Of a stretch of DNA of 35,574 bases, positions 17,272 through 26,909 are shown one piece after another. Origin of the DNA: Desulfobulbaceae bacterium. Lineage in GTDB: Bacteria; Desulfobacterota; Desulfobulbia; Desulfobulbales; Desulfobulbaceae. The notes under the pieces were generated by a model, which was not told the DNA's origin, made no database searches, and saw only the letters and a program-made list of their open reading frames with translations. Both the position numbers and the translations under genes were made by a program. Location: contig JABMJC010000008.1 in NCBI GenBank assembly GCA_013201405.1, forward strand, positions 1-35,574, given 5' to 3'. Position 1 is the first letter of the stretch, and each line of letters starts with the position of its first letter.

Positions 17272-20200
17272 TTACACCTTCTCAACTTGAACGAGAAAGG
17301 CCTTAAATTCCGGGGTGTTGGTGTTGGCGTCGCCCACAAATGGAGTGAGGGTGTTGGCCAGGTAACCATTTTTAGCCACTCCGAGAAAACCCCAGTGCAG
17401 CGGCACCCCCACCGTGTGCACCTTCTTGCCCGCTATGTCCAGTTGCCGGATGCGCTTGGTCACCACCGCCATGGCCACGATAAAGCCGCGCTTGGAAGTA
17501 ACGCGCACCGTGTCGCCAGCCTTGATGCCCTTTTCCATGGCCAGTTCCTCGCCGAGTTCAACAAACTGTTCTGGCTGGATAATGGCATTGAGGCGGGCAT
17601 GCTTGGTCCAAAAATGAAAATGCTCGGTCAGGCGGTAGGTGGTGCACACATAGGGAAACTCCTCGGCACGACCAAAGCTGTCACTGTCGCTGGCAAAAAT
17701 ACGCGCAGCCGGATTGAAGCGCGCAGCCTCGTTACCATTACTCAACGGGTTGAACGCCAGTGGTGATTCCACCGGTTCATAGTGCTCCGGGAAGGGGCCT
17801 TCTGCCATCTTGTCCACGGCAAAGAGTCGACCCACACCCTCGGGATTCATGATAAAAGGCCCCATACCATCTGCAGGGGATGAGGTGGCGTTGAAATCCG
17901 GCACATCTGAGCCGACCCAGCGTGCCCTGGTCGCATCCCAGTAAATGAGACGACGACTGGCATCAAAGGGTTTGCCCTCCACGTCGCAGGAGGCCCGGTT
18001 GTAGAGTATGCGCCGATTGGCAGGCCAGGAGAAGGCCCAATTCAGGGTTTGGCCAATGCCGTAGGGATCACTGTTGTCACGCCGGGCCATGAGGTTGCCC
18101 TGTTCCGACCAGCAGCCGGCAAAAATCCAGCAACCACAGGAGGTGGAACCATCATCGCGCAGTTCGCCAAAACCGTTCAACTGCTGTCCGGCCCTGACCA
18201 GCACCCTGTCCGGGTCAGCCGGGTCAGTGACATCGCGCAAAGCCTTGCCCGAAAACTCGCGCGCCAGTTCTTCCGGGCTTGGTGCATGCGGCCTGAGATA
18301 TGGCCAGTGCAGGTTCAAGATCGGGTCTGGAAAGGCGCCGCCATCCTTGGCGTACATCTCGCGCAACTTTAAAAAGATGCCCGCCATGATTGCCTGGTCG
18401 CCTTTGGCCTCGCCCGGTGGATCCGCAGCCTGCCAATGCCACTGCAGCCAGCGAGACGAGTTGACCAAAGAGCCATCCTCTTCGGCAAAGCAGGTGGAGG
18501 GCAGACGAAACACCTCGGTTTGAATGCTAGCGGGATCCACATCGTTGTACTCGCCATGATCCTGCCAGAATTCAGAGGTCTCGGTGGCCAGCGGATCGAT
18601 CACCACCAGGTATTTCAGCTTGGCAAGCGCACTCGACACCTTGATCTTACAGGGTGCCGAGGCCAGCGGATTGAAGCCCTGGCAGAAATAGCCATTCATC
18701 TCGCCATTGTTCATATTTTCGAACACTTGCAAGATGTCGTACTGTTTGTCCAACTTGGGCAACCATTCAAAGCACCAACCATTTTCTTCAGTGGCGGCAT
18801 CTCCATACCAGGCCTTCATGGTGCTGACGAAAAAACGGCCAAAATGCTGCCAGTAGCTCATCTGGTTGGGCCTGAGCGGCTTGAGAGAGGAGCGGGCAAT
18901 GTAGGCGGCAACACTCTCACGGGCATCCACCGGCAGGCTGGACTGCATGGGCTGCTCAGGCGAATCAGTACCCGCCTGGGGCTGCACCGGTTTGCTTTCG
19001 CCCGGCAGGTTCAGGTAACCAGGTAAAAGGTTGCTTAGCAGGCCCAAATCGGTCAACCCCTGGATATTGGAATGGCCGCGCAGGGCATTGACACCGCCAC
19101 CCGCCATACCAACGTTACCTAAAAGCAGCTGGATCATGCAGATGGTGCGGATATTCTGCGAACCTTTGGAATGCTGTGTCCAGCCCAGGGCATAGAGTGC
19201 GCTCAAGGTTTTGTCTGGTGCTGCGGTCTCGGCGATCAGTTTGCAGATGGCCAGAAAGTCCTCCTTAGGCGTACCGCAAAGGGTGGCGACCATCTCGGGT
19301 GTGTAACGGGCATAGTGTTTTTTCAGAAGCTGGTACACACAGTATGGATGCTGCAGGGTCGGATCGGTCAGCACATAGCCATCCGGTCCAAGCTGGTAGT
19401 TCCAGGTTTTCTTGTCATAGCTCCGTGTTGCCGGATCATAGCCGCTGAACAGACCGTCTTGGAAAGAAAAACCTTCATCCACCAAAAAGGTAAAATCAGT
19501 ATAGGCCCTGACATAGGCGCGATTGATTGCATCCGTACTGAGCAGGTAATTGAGTACACCGCCAAGAAAAACGATGTCACTGCCAGGGCGGATTGGGGCG
19601 TACATATCCGCCACCGCAGCCGAACGCGTAAAGCGTGGATCCACCACAATCAGCTTGGCGCCGTTGTGGGCCTTGGCTTCAGTCACCCACTTGAAACCGC
19701 AGGGATGGGCTTCGGCGGCATTACCGCCCATGATGAGGATGAGATTTGCATTCTTGATATCGACCCAATGATTGGTCATTGCGCCGCGGCCAAACGTGGG
19801 GGCAAGACTTGCCACCGTGGGGCCGTGTCAGACCCGGGCCTGATTGTCAAAGGCAAGCATGCCCAAACTGCGGGCAATCTTGTGGGTGAGGTAACCGGTT
19901 TCGTTACTGGAGGCCGATGCCGCGAGAAAGCCGGTCGATACCCAGCGATTGACCGTTTCTCCATGCTGGTTTTTGCTGATGAAATTGGCATCCCTGTCTT
20001 CTTTCATCAGGGTGGCGATGCGGGTGAAGGCCTCGTCCCAGGAAATGCGCTGCCACTTTGTGGAGCCGGGTTGCCGGTATTCTGGATATTGCAGACGGCT
20101 TTCACTGTGAATGAAATCGAGCAGACCGGCTCCCTTGGGACAGAGCGTGCCCCGGTTCACCGGATGGTCCGGATCGCCTTCAATGTGGATGATCCTGGCC

Positions 20201-20418
20201 TTGGTGTTGAGCGAACCGTCTCCCTGGCTGTAGATGAGCAAACCACAGCCCACCGAACAGTAGGGACAGGTATTACGCACCTCGCTTGCCCGCAGCAACT
20301 TGTACTGACGAACCTCGGCCAAAGCCTCCCTGGTGGGCCCCAAGCCAAGCGCAGCCACGCTGGAGCCGGCAAGCCCCGCTGCACTGATCTTCATAAACTG
20401 ACGTCGCGTGTAGTGCAT
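17272..20418 (-). CDS. fdnG: Selenocysteine-containing formate dehydrogenase major subunit (TAT-exported, molybdopterin family); ORF track splits it at the Sec codon
   Basis: N-terminus [27 protein letters not shown] (TAT motif), [13 protein letters not shown] FeS motif, and continuous frame AFDNQARV-[TGA][28 protein letters not shown] across the two ORFs (19828..20439 and 17272..19815), matching the Sec context of FdnG/FdoG. Confidence 0.96.
19798..19827 (-). promoter_or_regulatory. Candidate bacterial SECIS element
   Basis: mRNA immediately 3' of UGA: CACGGCCCCACGGUGGCAAGUCUUGCCCCC; apical stem GGCAA-GUC-UUGCC at 19813..19801, loop about 19 nt after the UGA. Confidence 0.8.
19828..19830 (-). 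other. UGA codon recoded as selenocysteine
   Basis: In-frame TGA (plus-strand tca) between DNQARV and [21 protein letters not shown], the known Sec position in formate dehydrogenase N/O. Confidence 0.95.
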
Positions 20419-20576
20419 AGCATTCCCCCTTGGGCACATTGTCGGTCAAAGACCGGGTACAACAACAGCACAAAAAGTACCACATTGTATCCGGCACCCA
20501 CTTGCACCATACCAACCATTTCCTGGAAAACCCAGGGGAAAAACATAACCTCCAAAACCCTTGACTAATGACGAAA

Positions 20577-21482
20577 TTAGCGCCCTATCTCCTCTTTCTG
20601 TACCCGTTCCATCACCCGACAAGAACAGAGCTGGCCAAGGGGTACCACCTCGAGGTTGCGCGTACAGATAGCAACAAAAATGTGTTCCAGTTCACGTTGC
20701 CACAATCTGATAAATTCTCGCCCATCTGCCCCACCTTTTTGGGGTGCAACATCATGCAACAAAACAATATCCCCTGGTCGCAGTTTTTTAAGAATCCGCG
20801 CCGCCAGCCCTGCCACCCGGCGGTTACCCAGATCCCGTGCCCTGCAGCTGAAATTTACCGCTTGCAGCCCACTTTGGTGCAAGGCCTCGGTATAGGCTGG
20901 CACATGTATCCCCACAGGTGGCCGAAAAAGAGCAGGTACGACCCCATGCCGGGCCAAAACCCGCTGGGTGAGCATTATTTCCCGCAAGATCCGGGCCGGG
21001 CTGCGGAACATGATGCAAGCCTCGTGGCTGTAGCTATGGTTGCCCAGTTCATGCCCCTGGGCAAGGATGGCCTCCACCAAAAACGGATATTGCCGAGCCT
21101 TTTTGCCATTGACAAAAAAAGTGGCGCAGAAACCATACTGCTGCAACAGGGCAAGGAGTGTGGGTGTAGTCAGTGGGTCTGGACCATCGTCAAAGCTCAG
21201 GCTGATCTGCGGACGATCCCTGCGGCCATGGCTAAAAACCCGGTAAAAAAAAGACCAACCCGAAAAAAAAGGGGCGCCCATGCAGGCCAGAACAAAAAGG
21301 ACCAAGGGCAGGGCCGCAAGCTGGGGCGCGCCGCTGCCCAAAAACAGGGCTGCAGTGCCCAGGGCAAGCATGCCGCTCCTTTCGGCAGGGGAAAAGGGGC
21401 GTCCACTACTGCGCAGGAAAAAACCTCGTTCCTGGGCAAGAATCTGCGGGCCGCGTGTTTTGCACCCTGCCACCTTGTCCAT
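20577..21482 (-). CDS. Polysaccharide deacetylase (NodB homology) with N-terminal membrane helices
   Basis: ISLSFDDGPDPLTTPTLLALL, HELGNHSYSHEA, FRPPVG motifs; two hydrophobic segments near the N-terminus; start at 21482 gives a TGATG overlap with the upstream gene. Confidence 0.9.
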   Translation of the reverse strand: MDKVAGCKTRGPQILAQERGFFLRSSGRPFSPAERSGMLALGTAALFLGSGAPQLAALPLVLFVLACMGAPFFSGWSFFYRVFSHGRRDRPQISLSFDDGPDPLTTPTLLALLQQYGFCATFFVNGKKARQYPFLVEAILAQGHELGNHSYSHEACIMFRSPARILREIMLTQRVLARHGVVPALFRPPVGIHVPAYTEALHQSGLQAVNFSCRARDLGNRRVAGLAARILKKLRPGDIVLLHDVAPQKGGADGREFIRLWQRELEHIFVAICTRNLEVVPLGQLCSCRVMERVQKEEIGR

Positions 21483-22282
21483 CAATGCACCAGCCACTCA
21501 AGCCAGCCCAGCCCCCAAAGACCTGCTCCGGTAAGGGCCACCAGGTGCAAAGCGATCAGGGGCCAACGGTAGCGATGGTACCACAGGTCAAATTGCTGTA
21601 AGGTGATCAGGCCGCCGCAGAGCCGCCGCATCCGATCCAGCGGCAAATACACATCATTGTCAGAAGGAGAATCACCTTGAAAGGCCATGGCCGGATAGGC
21701 GAGGTACATGCGGTCGCTGCGCAAATCGCGCAAAAAATCATCATAGGCGACCCCATGCCAGGGATGCTGCTGGCTGATGGTTGCGGCAAATTCATGGGTA
21801 ATGGCATAGGCATGGGCCAGGCTGCGATAGTGGATACGCGCCACAGGAATGTCCGGCAGTTTGTGGCAGGCCCGCACCATGCAACCTAAAAACAGCATAT
21901 CCCAAGAGCAATGCGTGCGCAGAAAATACACCAACTGCGCCAGACGCTGGGGTGAAAAATGTAAAAAAACCACATCGTCTTCAAAAATCAGCATCCGCCG
22001 CGCACCGCTGGCCAGCCCCTTATCCATACAGAGCAGGTGCGAAGTGTAAATTCCCTGTTCCGGGTTATCCTCCTGTTTTTCCACCAACACAAACTCAACC
22101 CGTTCCCCCAAACCCACCCGGGCGAATTGTGCCCGGGCTTCCCGCCGGCGGTCTTTCCGATTCACCAGGGAAATGCAGTAAATCCGGTCGAAAAAAGACC
22201 AATCTGCCACCTTGTCGTTGCAAGAAGCAGCTATGTTCTTCTTGATGCTTGCGCAGACAAAACCGTTTTTGCTAGGATGCAT
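21482..22282 (-). CDS. Glycosyltransferase family 25 (LPS biosynthesis-type) protein
   Basis: FDRIYCISLVNRKDRRREARAQFARVGL..., ARRMLIFEDDVVFLHFSPQRLAQL (EDD motif); start at MHPSKNG (22282) preferred over 22474, which overlaps the divergent gene. Confidence 0.85.
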   Translation of the reverse strand: MHPSKNGFVCASIKKNIAASCNDKVADWSFFDRIYCISLVNRKDRRREARAQFARVGLGERVEFVLVEKQEDNPEQGIYTSHLLCMDKGLASGARRMLIFEDDVVFLHFSPQRLAQLVYFLRTHCSWDMLFLGCMVRACHKLPDIPVARIHYRSLAHAYAITHEFAATISQQHPWHGVAYDDFLRDLRSDRMYLAYPAMAFQGDSPSDNDVYLPLDRMRRLCGGLITLQQFDLWYHRYRWPLIALHLVALTGAGLWGLGWLEWLVH

Positions 22283-22370
22283 AACCGACTTGAGGGTGTT
22301 CAAAAAAGAGTGTTCAAAAAATATTGCCCGAACAACGCATATCCAACCCCTTGCCTTTCTCCAGAAACCT

Positions 22371-23804
22371 GTGAACATTACCCTTGTCCACCCGGCTGGC
22401 TCCAACTGGATGCCCGGCAAAAAAGACATCAGCCCCATCGCCAACCGCATGGCCCCCATCGGCCTGCTCTCCATGGCCGCCTATCTCGAGCAGAGGGGAC
22501 ACAGGGTTCAAGTGCTCGACTGCCTGGGCCCGCATCCTGTCAAAAACGCGGCAGAGGCTGCCCAGCGCATCTGCGCCGGCCGGCCGGATCTGATTGGCTT
22601 TACCGCCACCACCTCTAGCTTTCTCGATGGTTACGAGATTGCGGCCCTGCTCAAGACCATGGAGCCGCACCGCCGCATTGTTTTTGGCGGTGTGCACGCC
22701 TCTGCCCTGGGCGGTACGCTGCTTGCGCAGTATCCCTGTATTGATTTTCTCTGCCTGGGCGAGGGGGAGCAAACCCTGAGTGAACTGGCCGAAGGAAAGG
22801 ATCCAGCCACCATCTGCGGGCTGGTCTGGCGGGATGGTGACACGGTGTGCACCAATCCACCACGTCAGCACCTGGCCGAGCTCGATGCCCTCCCCTTCCC
22901 TGCATACGAAAAACTCGCTGGTTTCCCCCGCCAGTACCACCTGCCCCTGTTCAGTTATGTGCGCACACCCGGCGCCACCATGATCACCAGCCGCGGTTGC
23001 CCCTACCAGTGCTCCTACTGCGACCGCTCTGTGTTCCAACGGGGATACCGCGCCAACTCGCCAGAATACATCTACGAACACCTCAAGTACCTGCGCCAGC
23101 GCTTTGCAGTGCGCCATATCAATATCTACGACGACCTTTTTACCTTAAACCGTCCACGCATCGAAGCGCTCTCTGCCATGCTCGTCGCAAAACCTTTGGG
23201 CATACAGTTCAACTGCGCTGTCCGAGTAGGCCATACCGATGACGAGTTGCTGGGGCTGCTGCGGGCAGCAGGCTGCCTGATGGTTTCTCTGGGTATTGAA
23301 AGCGGTGAGCCTGCCCTTCTGGATGTACATAAACCCGGAGTATACTTAAACGAGGTGCGGGATACAGTGGCCCGCATTCAGCAGGCCGGCTTGCGGGTCA
23401 AAGGGCTTTTCATGATGGGCCTGCCCGGGGAAACTGTGGCTTCGGTACAAAAAACAAGTGATTTGGCACTTTCGCTTGGCCTGGATGACATGAACATGAC
23501 CAAATTCACCCCATTCCACGGAGCACCCATTTGGCGCGAGATTCCAACACTGGGCGAGTTCAAGGAAGACTGGCGGTTGATGAATTGCCTGAACTTTGTT
23601 TTTCTGCCCAAGGACATTGATTCGTGGCACACCCTGGAGTTGCTCTACAACACCCATGTCCAACGCTTTTACTCCGACCCGGGCTGGCGCAAACGTTTGC
23701 GCTCCCGCCTCTGGCAGCATCGCCACAGCCTCTATCGCCTCGTGCGGCATCTACCGGCTTTCTTCCTGGCCATGCGCGCCTTTGCGCCTAAAAAACCAAG
23801 CTGA
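22371..23804 (+). CDS. B12-binding domain radical SAM protein
   Basis: GTG start: VNITLVHPAGSNWMPGKKDISPIANRMAPIGLLSMAAYLEQRGH; GGVHASALGGTLL cobalamin-binding-like domain; SRGCPYQCSYCDRSVFQRGYRANSPE CxxxCxxC radical SAM motif. Confidence 0.92.
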   Translation: MNITLVHPAGSNWMPGKKDISPIANRMAPIGLLSMAAYLEQRGHRVQVLDCLGPHPVKNAAEAAQRICAGRPDLIGFTATTSSFLDGYEIAALLKTMEPHRRIVFGGVHASALGGTLLAQYPCIDFLCLGEGEQTLSELAEGKDPATICGLVWRDGDTVCTNPPRQHLAELDALPFPAYEKLAGFPRQYHLPLFSYVRTPGATMITSRGCPYQCSYCDRSVFQRGYRANSPEYIYEHLKYLRQRFAVRHINIYDDLFTLNRPRIEALSAMLVAKPLGIQFNCAVRVGHTDDELLGLLRAAGCLMVSLGIESGEPALLDVHKPGVYLNEVRDTVARIQQAGLRVKGLFMMGLPGETVASVQKTSDLALSLGLDDMNMTKFTPFHGAPIWREIPTLGEFKEDWRLMNCLNFVFLPKDIDSWHTLELLYNTHVQRFYSDPGWRKRLRSRLWQHRHSLYRLVRHLPAFFLAMRAFAPKKPS

Positions 23805-23834
23805 GCAAAACGTTTCACCGGCAAAGCGCAGGGA

Positions 23835-24305
23835 TTACCGCTTTTCCCAGCTGCAATACGGATAACGGCTGAGCATGGCGTTCGTGTACCGCGGATCATG
23901 GCTCACCTCTTCCCCCACCCAATCGGGTTTAACCACTTCCTGCGTCGCACAGGCGAGCTCCACCTCAATCACCACCAAACCGGCATTGTCACCGTAAAAC
24001 TCATCCACCTCCCAGATAAACCCATTATAGGCAATGCGGTGGCGTTTTTTTTCAATAAGCGGCCCAGAACACAAAGCAAACAAGGCCGTAGCATCTGCTA
24101 AAGGAATAACGTATTCAAATTCTGCCCGGCTGATGCCCTGGGTCTGCCCCTTGATGGTGAGAAAAGCCTGGTCACCGGCAAGACGCACCCGCACTGTGCG
24201 TTCAGGACTGGCACAGAGATAGCCCTGCCGATACATGATGCCTGGCGCTAAGCCCCGCCAGCCATCATGGGCGGGCAGATATTTACGCTCGATTTCCTGC
24301 GCCAC
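23835..24305 (-). CDS. CYTH domain protein (triphosphate tunnel metalloenzyme family)
   Basis: GTG start gives (V/M)AQEIERKYLPAHDGW with the ExExK motif; RVRLAGDQAFLTIKG, EKKRHRIAYNGFIWEVDEFYGDNAGLVVIEVEL. Confidence 0.88.
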   Translation of the reverse strand: MAQEIERKYLPAHDGWRGLAPGIMYRQGYLCASPERTVRVRLAGDQAFLTIKGQTQGISRAEFEYVIPLADATALFALCSGPLIEKKRHRIAYNGFIWEVDEFYGDNAGLVVIEVELACATQEVVKPDWVGEEVSHDPRYTNAMLSRYPYCSWEKR

Positions 24306-24330
24306 AGATGCGTCCTTCTGCCATTTTCCC

Positions 24331-25755
24331 TTATTTCCCTTCTGCTTCGGTTCGACTCCTGAGCTGTTTTTCCAGCCGGTTGAGAAGCAAACTGCTGGTT
24401 TCTCCAGGTATGATCTCCTCTGGTGCATGGAAAAGAACAGTGGCACATTGCAGATGTTCCCCATTAAAGCCACAGTGCACCTTTTGCAGGGCCTCTATGC
24501 GGTCCAGCACTACCTGAAAATGTGGCTTGCCGGTTTGGGGCAAGAGCAGCCACACCATATCCTGCTGGAAACGGGAGAGTAAATCCACTTTGCGGATATG
24601 CTGGCTGACACGGTAGACAAAGGTATCCAGAAGCTCCATTCTGGCCCGGTTAGCATCGGTATTCGTCTGGGAGGTAAAATGCAGTCTGATACCGATGGCT
24701 GTGAAGGTTTCGCAGGTGTTGCGGGCGCAAAAATCCAGCAACCAATTGATCATATTGATAAAAAAATGCGGGCTCACTACGTTGTTCTCGTTGAGCCCAA
24801 GGGAGGGGTACAGCGACAGGTCAGACTTGAGGGCTGTAACGCCTGCTTCGGTCAGTGCGTAATTATAAATCTGCCGTACCAAGAGCCGCTCCACCTGTGC
24901 CTGGTTGTTGCAACGCAGACAATGGGCCTGTGCCTCGGGCTGGCCAAAGGTGTTGCCGCAACTGTGGCAGATGAAACTCCCCTGCACCCAGTCGTAATCT
25001 GTCTTAATTTGCCGCAGTACACTTTTGCATTGGCTGCACTGCAGGTTCTCACCGCTTGCAAAGCTCTCCTCTGTGCCAACATGGCCGCAGAGGAGGCAAT
25101 GCACAAAAGGAGCCTCTTCGATATCCGTTCCCTTGCACCGTGGACAATGATCCACCAAGTTGAGCTGCAGGCTGCTGCACACGGGACAGTGACTGGTGCG
25201 GTCGATCAGATCCCGCCGTTGCAAATAATTCCATTCGCAGAGGGTGGCCAGGCGAGCTGCGACCAGATGTGCCGAGCCCAGCATGGCTTCGAGCAGGGTA
25301 TAAGCATAGGCGTATTCGTCCAGCCATACCCGGTGCGGAACGAGTTGCTTGTCTGGCCGGGAATACAACAGGGCGAGGATGCGCAGATAATCGCTGGCAT
25401 CAACATGAAAAACCGAAGCACTTAACTCCGCCAGACGGTACAGTATTAGCTCAGCCTCTGATCGCACCTCTTCAAGAGAAAGTTCGACGCCATCGGTGAG
25501 CAGATCCAGCGGCTTGCCAAAGCTCTTCATACTGTACAACGGTTGCAGACCGGTACGCGGATCTTGTCGAAGAATATGCACCAGTCTGGCTGCAGCCTTG
25601 CCATTGTTGTGGGCAAGGATAAAAACACTTTCACGCTGTTCGTCAAAGGAGATGTCGTCAACACCTGTACAGAGTTGCACATTCTCTCCCGCATACTCCT
25701 CGGTATAACTTGCCAGGTCTTCCTGTGGCACAAAACAGATGAGCTTCATAGGCAC
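24331..25755 (-). CDS. Multi-zinc-ribbon signalling-type protein resembling TackOD1, with degenerate GGDEF-like C-terminus
   Basis: Three CxxC...CxxC pairs (CPVC...CPRC, CLLC...CSQC, CHSC...CLRC); C-terminal GIRLHFTSQTNTDANRARMELLDTFVYRVSQHIRKVDLLSRFQQDMVWLLLPQTGKPHFQVVLDRIEAL resembles a nucleotide-cyclase fold without the GGDEF motif. Confidence 0.7.
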   Translation of the reverse strand: MPMKLICFVPQEDLASYTEEYAGENVQLCTGVDDISFDEQRESVFILAHNNGKAAARLVHILRQDPRTGLQPLYSMKSFGKPLDLLTDGVELSLEEVRSEAELILYRLAELSASVFHVDASDYLRILALLYSRPDKQLVPHRVWLDEYAYAYTLLEAMLGSAHLVAARLATLCEWNYLQRRDLIDRTSHCPVCSSLQLNLVDHCPRCKGTDIEEAPFVHCLLCGHVGTEESFASGENLQCSQCKSVLRQIKTDYDWVQGSFICHSCGNTFGQPEAQAHCLRCNNQAQVERLLVRQIYNYALTEAGVTALKSDLSLYPSLGLNENNVVSPHFFINMINWLLDFCARNTCETFTAIGIRLHFTSQTNTDANRARMELLDTFVYRVSQHIRKVDLLSRFQQDMVWLLLPQTGKPHFQVVLDRIEALQKVHCGFNGEHLQCATVLFHAPEEIIPGETSSLLLNRLEKQLRSRTEAEGK

Positions 25756-26035
25756 AGCGCTTCCGGAAAACGAAAAGCGCTTTTCTCTTTTGTTTTTTCT
25801 TTGTAAGGCTACCGTTGATGCGGTAATAAAATAGCGTACCTTTCCTTGCGTTGCTTCAACCTAAAAAAAGCCTGGCAAAGGCGCAAGGAGAATATGTCCG
25901 CCCACGAGCCCCTCCAGGCGCACAACCCTGCACACCATCTTGGTGTTGCAAAAATCCACGCGACCATCTACAACAAGGGGCAAAAGAGAGCTGGAACCTA
26001 GTCTGTGGCAAGAAAAATAATCCTGGAGGGAGGCA

Positions 26036-26860
26036 ATGGACAACGAATTACGCAGCCTTCTGCAAGAAATCGCCAAAAAACACGGAAAAATAACGGTACT
26101 GACGGGTGCAGGCATCTCGGCTGAAAGCGGCATCCCCACCTTCCGGGGTCCGGATGGCTATTGGACTGTAGGCTCCACCGTCTATCAGCCCCAGGAAATG
26201 TCTTCCTTTGCCATGTTCTCCCACGCGCCCGATGAAGTGTGGAAATGGTTCCTCTATCGTATGGGCGTATGCCGCCAGGCTGAACCCAATCCAGGACATT
26301 ATGCCCTGGTGGACATGGAGCACCATTTGGGCGAACGCTTCACCCTCATTACCCAAAATGTCGACGGTCTGCACCTGCGCGCCGGCAACACCCTTGAACG
26401 CACCCTGCAAATCCACGGTAATGTGCACCACATGCGCTGCTCGTTGGAATGCACGGGAGAAGTCTACCCCATACCAGAGGAAGTGGAGCCCATAAGCAGG
26501 GAAGGCCAACTGACAGAAAATGACCGCAAGTTTCTGTGCTGTCCGCATTGCGGTGCCAGGTCACGGCCGCATGTGCTTTTATTCGATGAAAGCTACAACG
26601 AAGAACACTACTATTTTTACAGCGCCTTGAATGCTGCAAAAAATACCGACCTGCTCATTGTGGTCGGCACTGCCGGTGCCACCAACCTGCCCAACCAGGT
26701 TGCCGGGCAAGTGTTCCGCCAGGGTGGCGTCATTGTGGATGTCAATATCGAGATGAACCCCTTTGCCCAGTTGGCCCAACAAAGCGAGCGTGGCTTTTTT
26801 TATCAGGCCCCCAGCGCCAGCGCTCTGCCGGCCATGGCCGAAGTGCTGATTGAGGACTGA
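26036..26860 (+). CDS. Sir2-family NAD-dependent protein deacylase
   Basis: VLTGAGISAESGIPTFRGPDGYW, TQNVDGLHLRAGN, LQIHGNVHHMRC, CCPHCGARSRPHVLLFDE, VVGTAGATNLP. Confidence 0.94.
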   Translation: MDNELRSLLQEIAKKHGKITVLTGAGISAESGIPTFRGPDGYWTVGSTVYQPQEMSSFAMFSHAPDEVWKWFLYRMGVCRQAEPNPGHYALVDMEHHLGERFTLITQNVDGLHLRAGNTLERTLQIHGNVHHMRCSLECTGEVYPIPEEVEPISREGQLTENDRKFLCCPHCGARSRPHVLLFDESYNEEHYYFYSALNAAKNTDLLIVVGTAGATNLPNQVAGQVFRQGGVIVDVNIEMNPFAQLAQQSERGFFYQAPSASALPAMAEVLIED

Positions 26861-26909
26861 GCCCTGCTGATTGCCTGTTTTTCCTTCTTGCTGTACGTGA
26901 TTTGCTTCC

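Noticed and set aside
17272-20439. Interpretation of the formate dehydrogenase as a pseudogene with a nonsense mutation
   Set aside because: The TGA is exactly at the known Sec position, flanking residues are intact on both sides, and a SECIS-like hairpin follows.
19171-20568. 465-aa + strand ORF spanning the Sec codon
   Set aside because: Antisense to fdnG (the Sec TGA reads TCA/Ser on this strand); no recognisable motif.
20568-21572. 334-aa + strand ORF
   Set aside because: Antisense to the NodB deacetylase with low-complexity Lys/Arg/Ala-rich composition.
22314-23117. 267-aa - strand ORF
   Set aside because: Antisense to the radical SAM gene, which has clear motifs.
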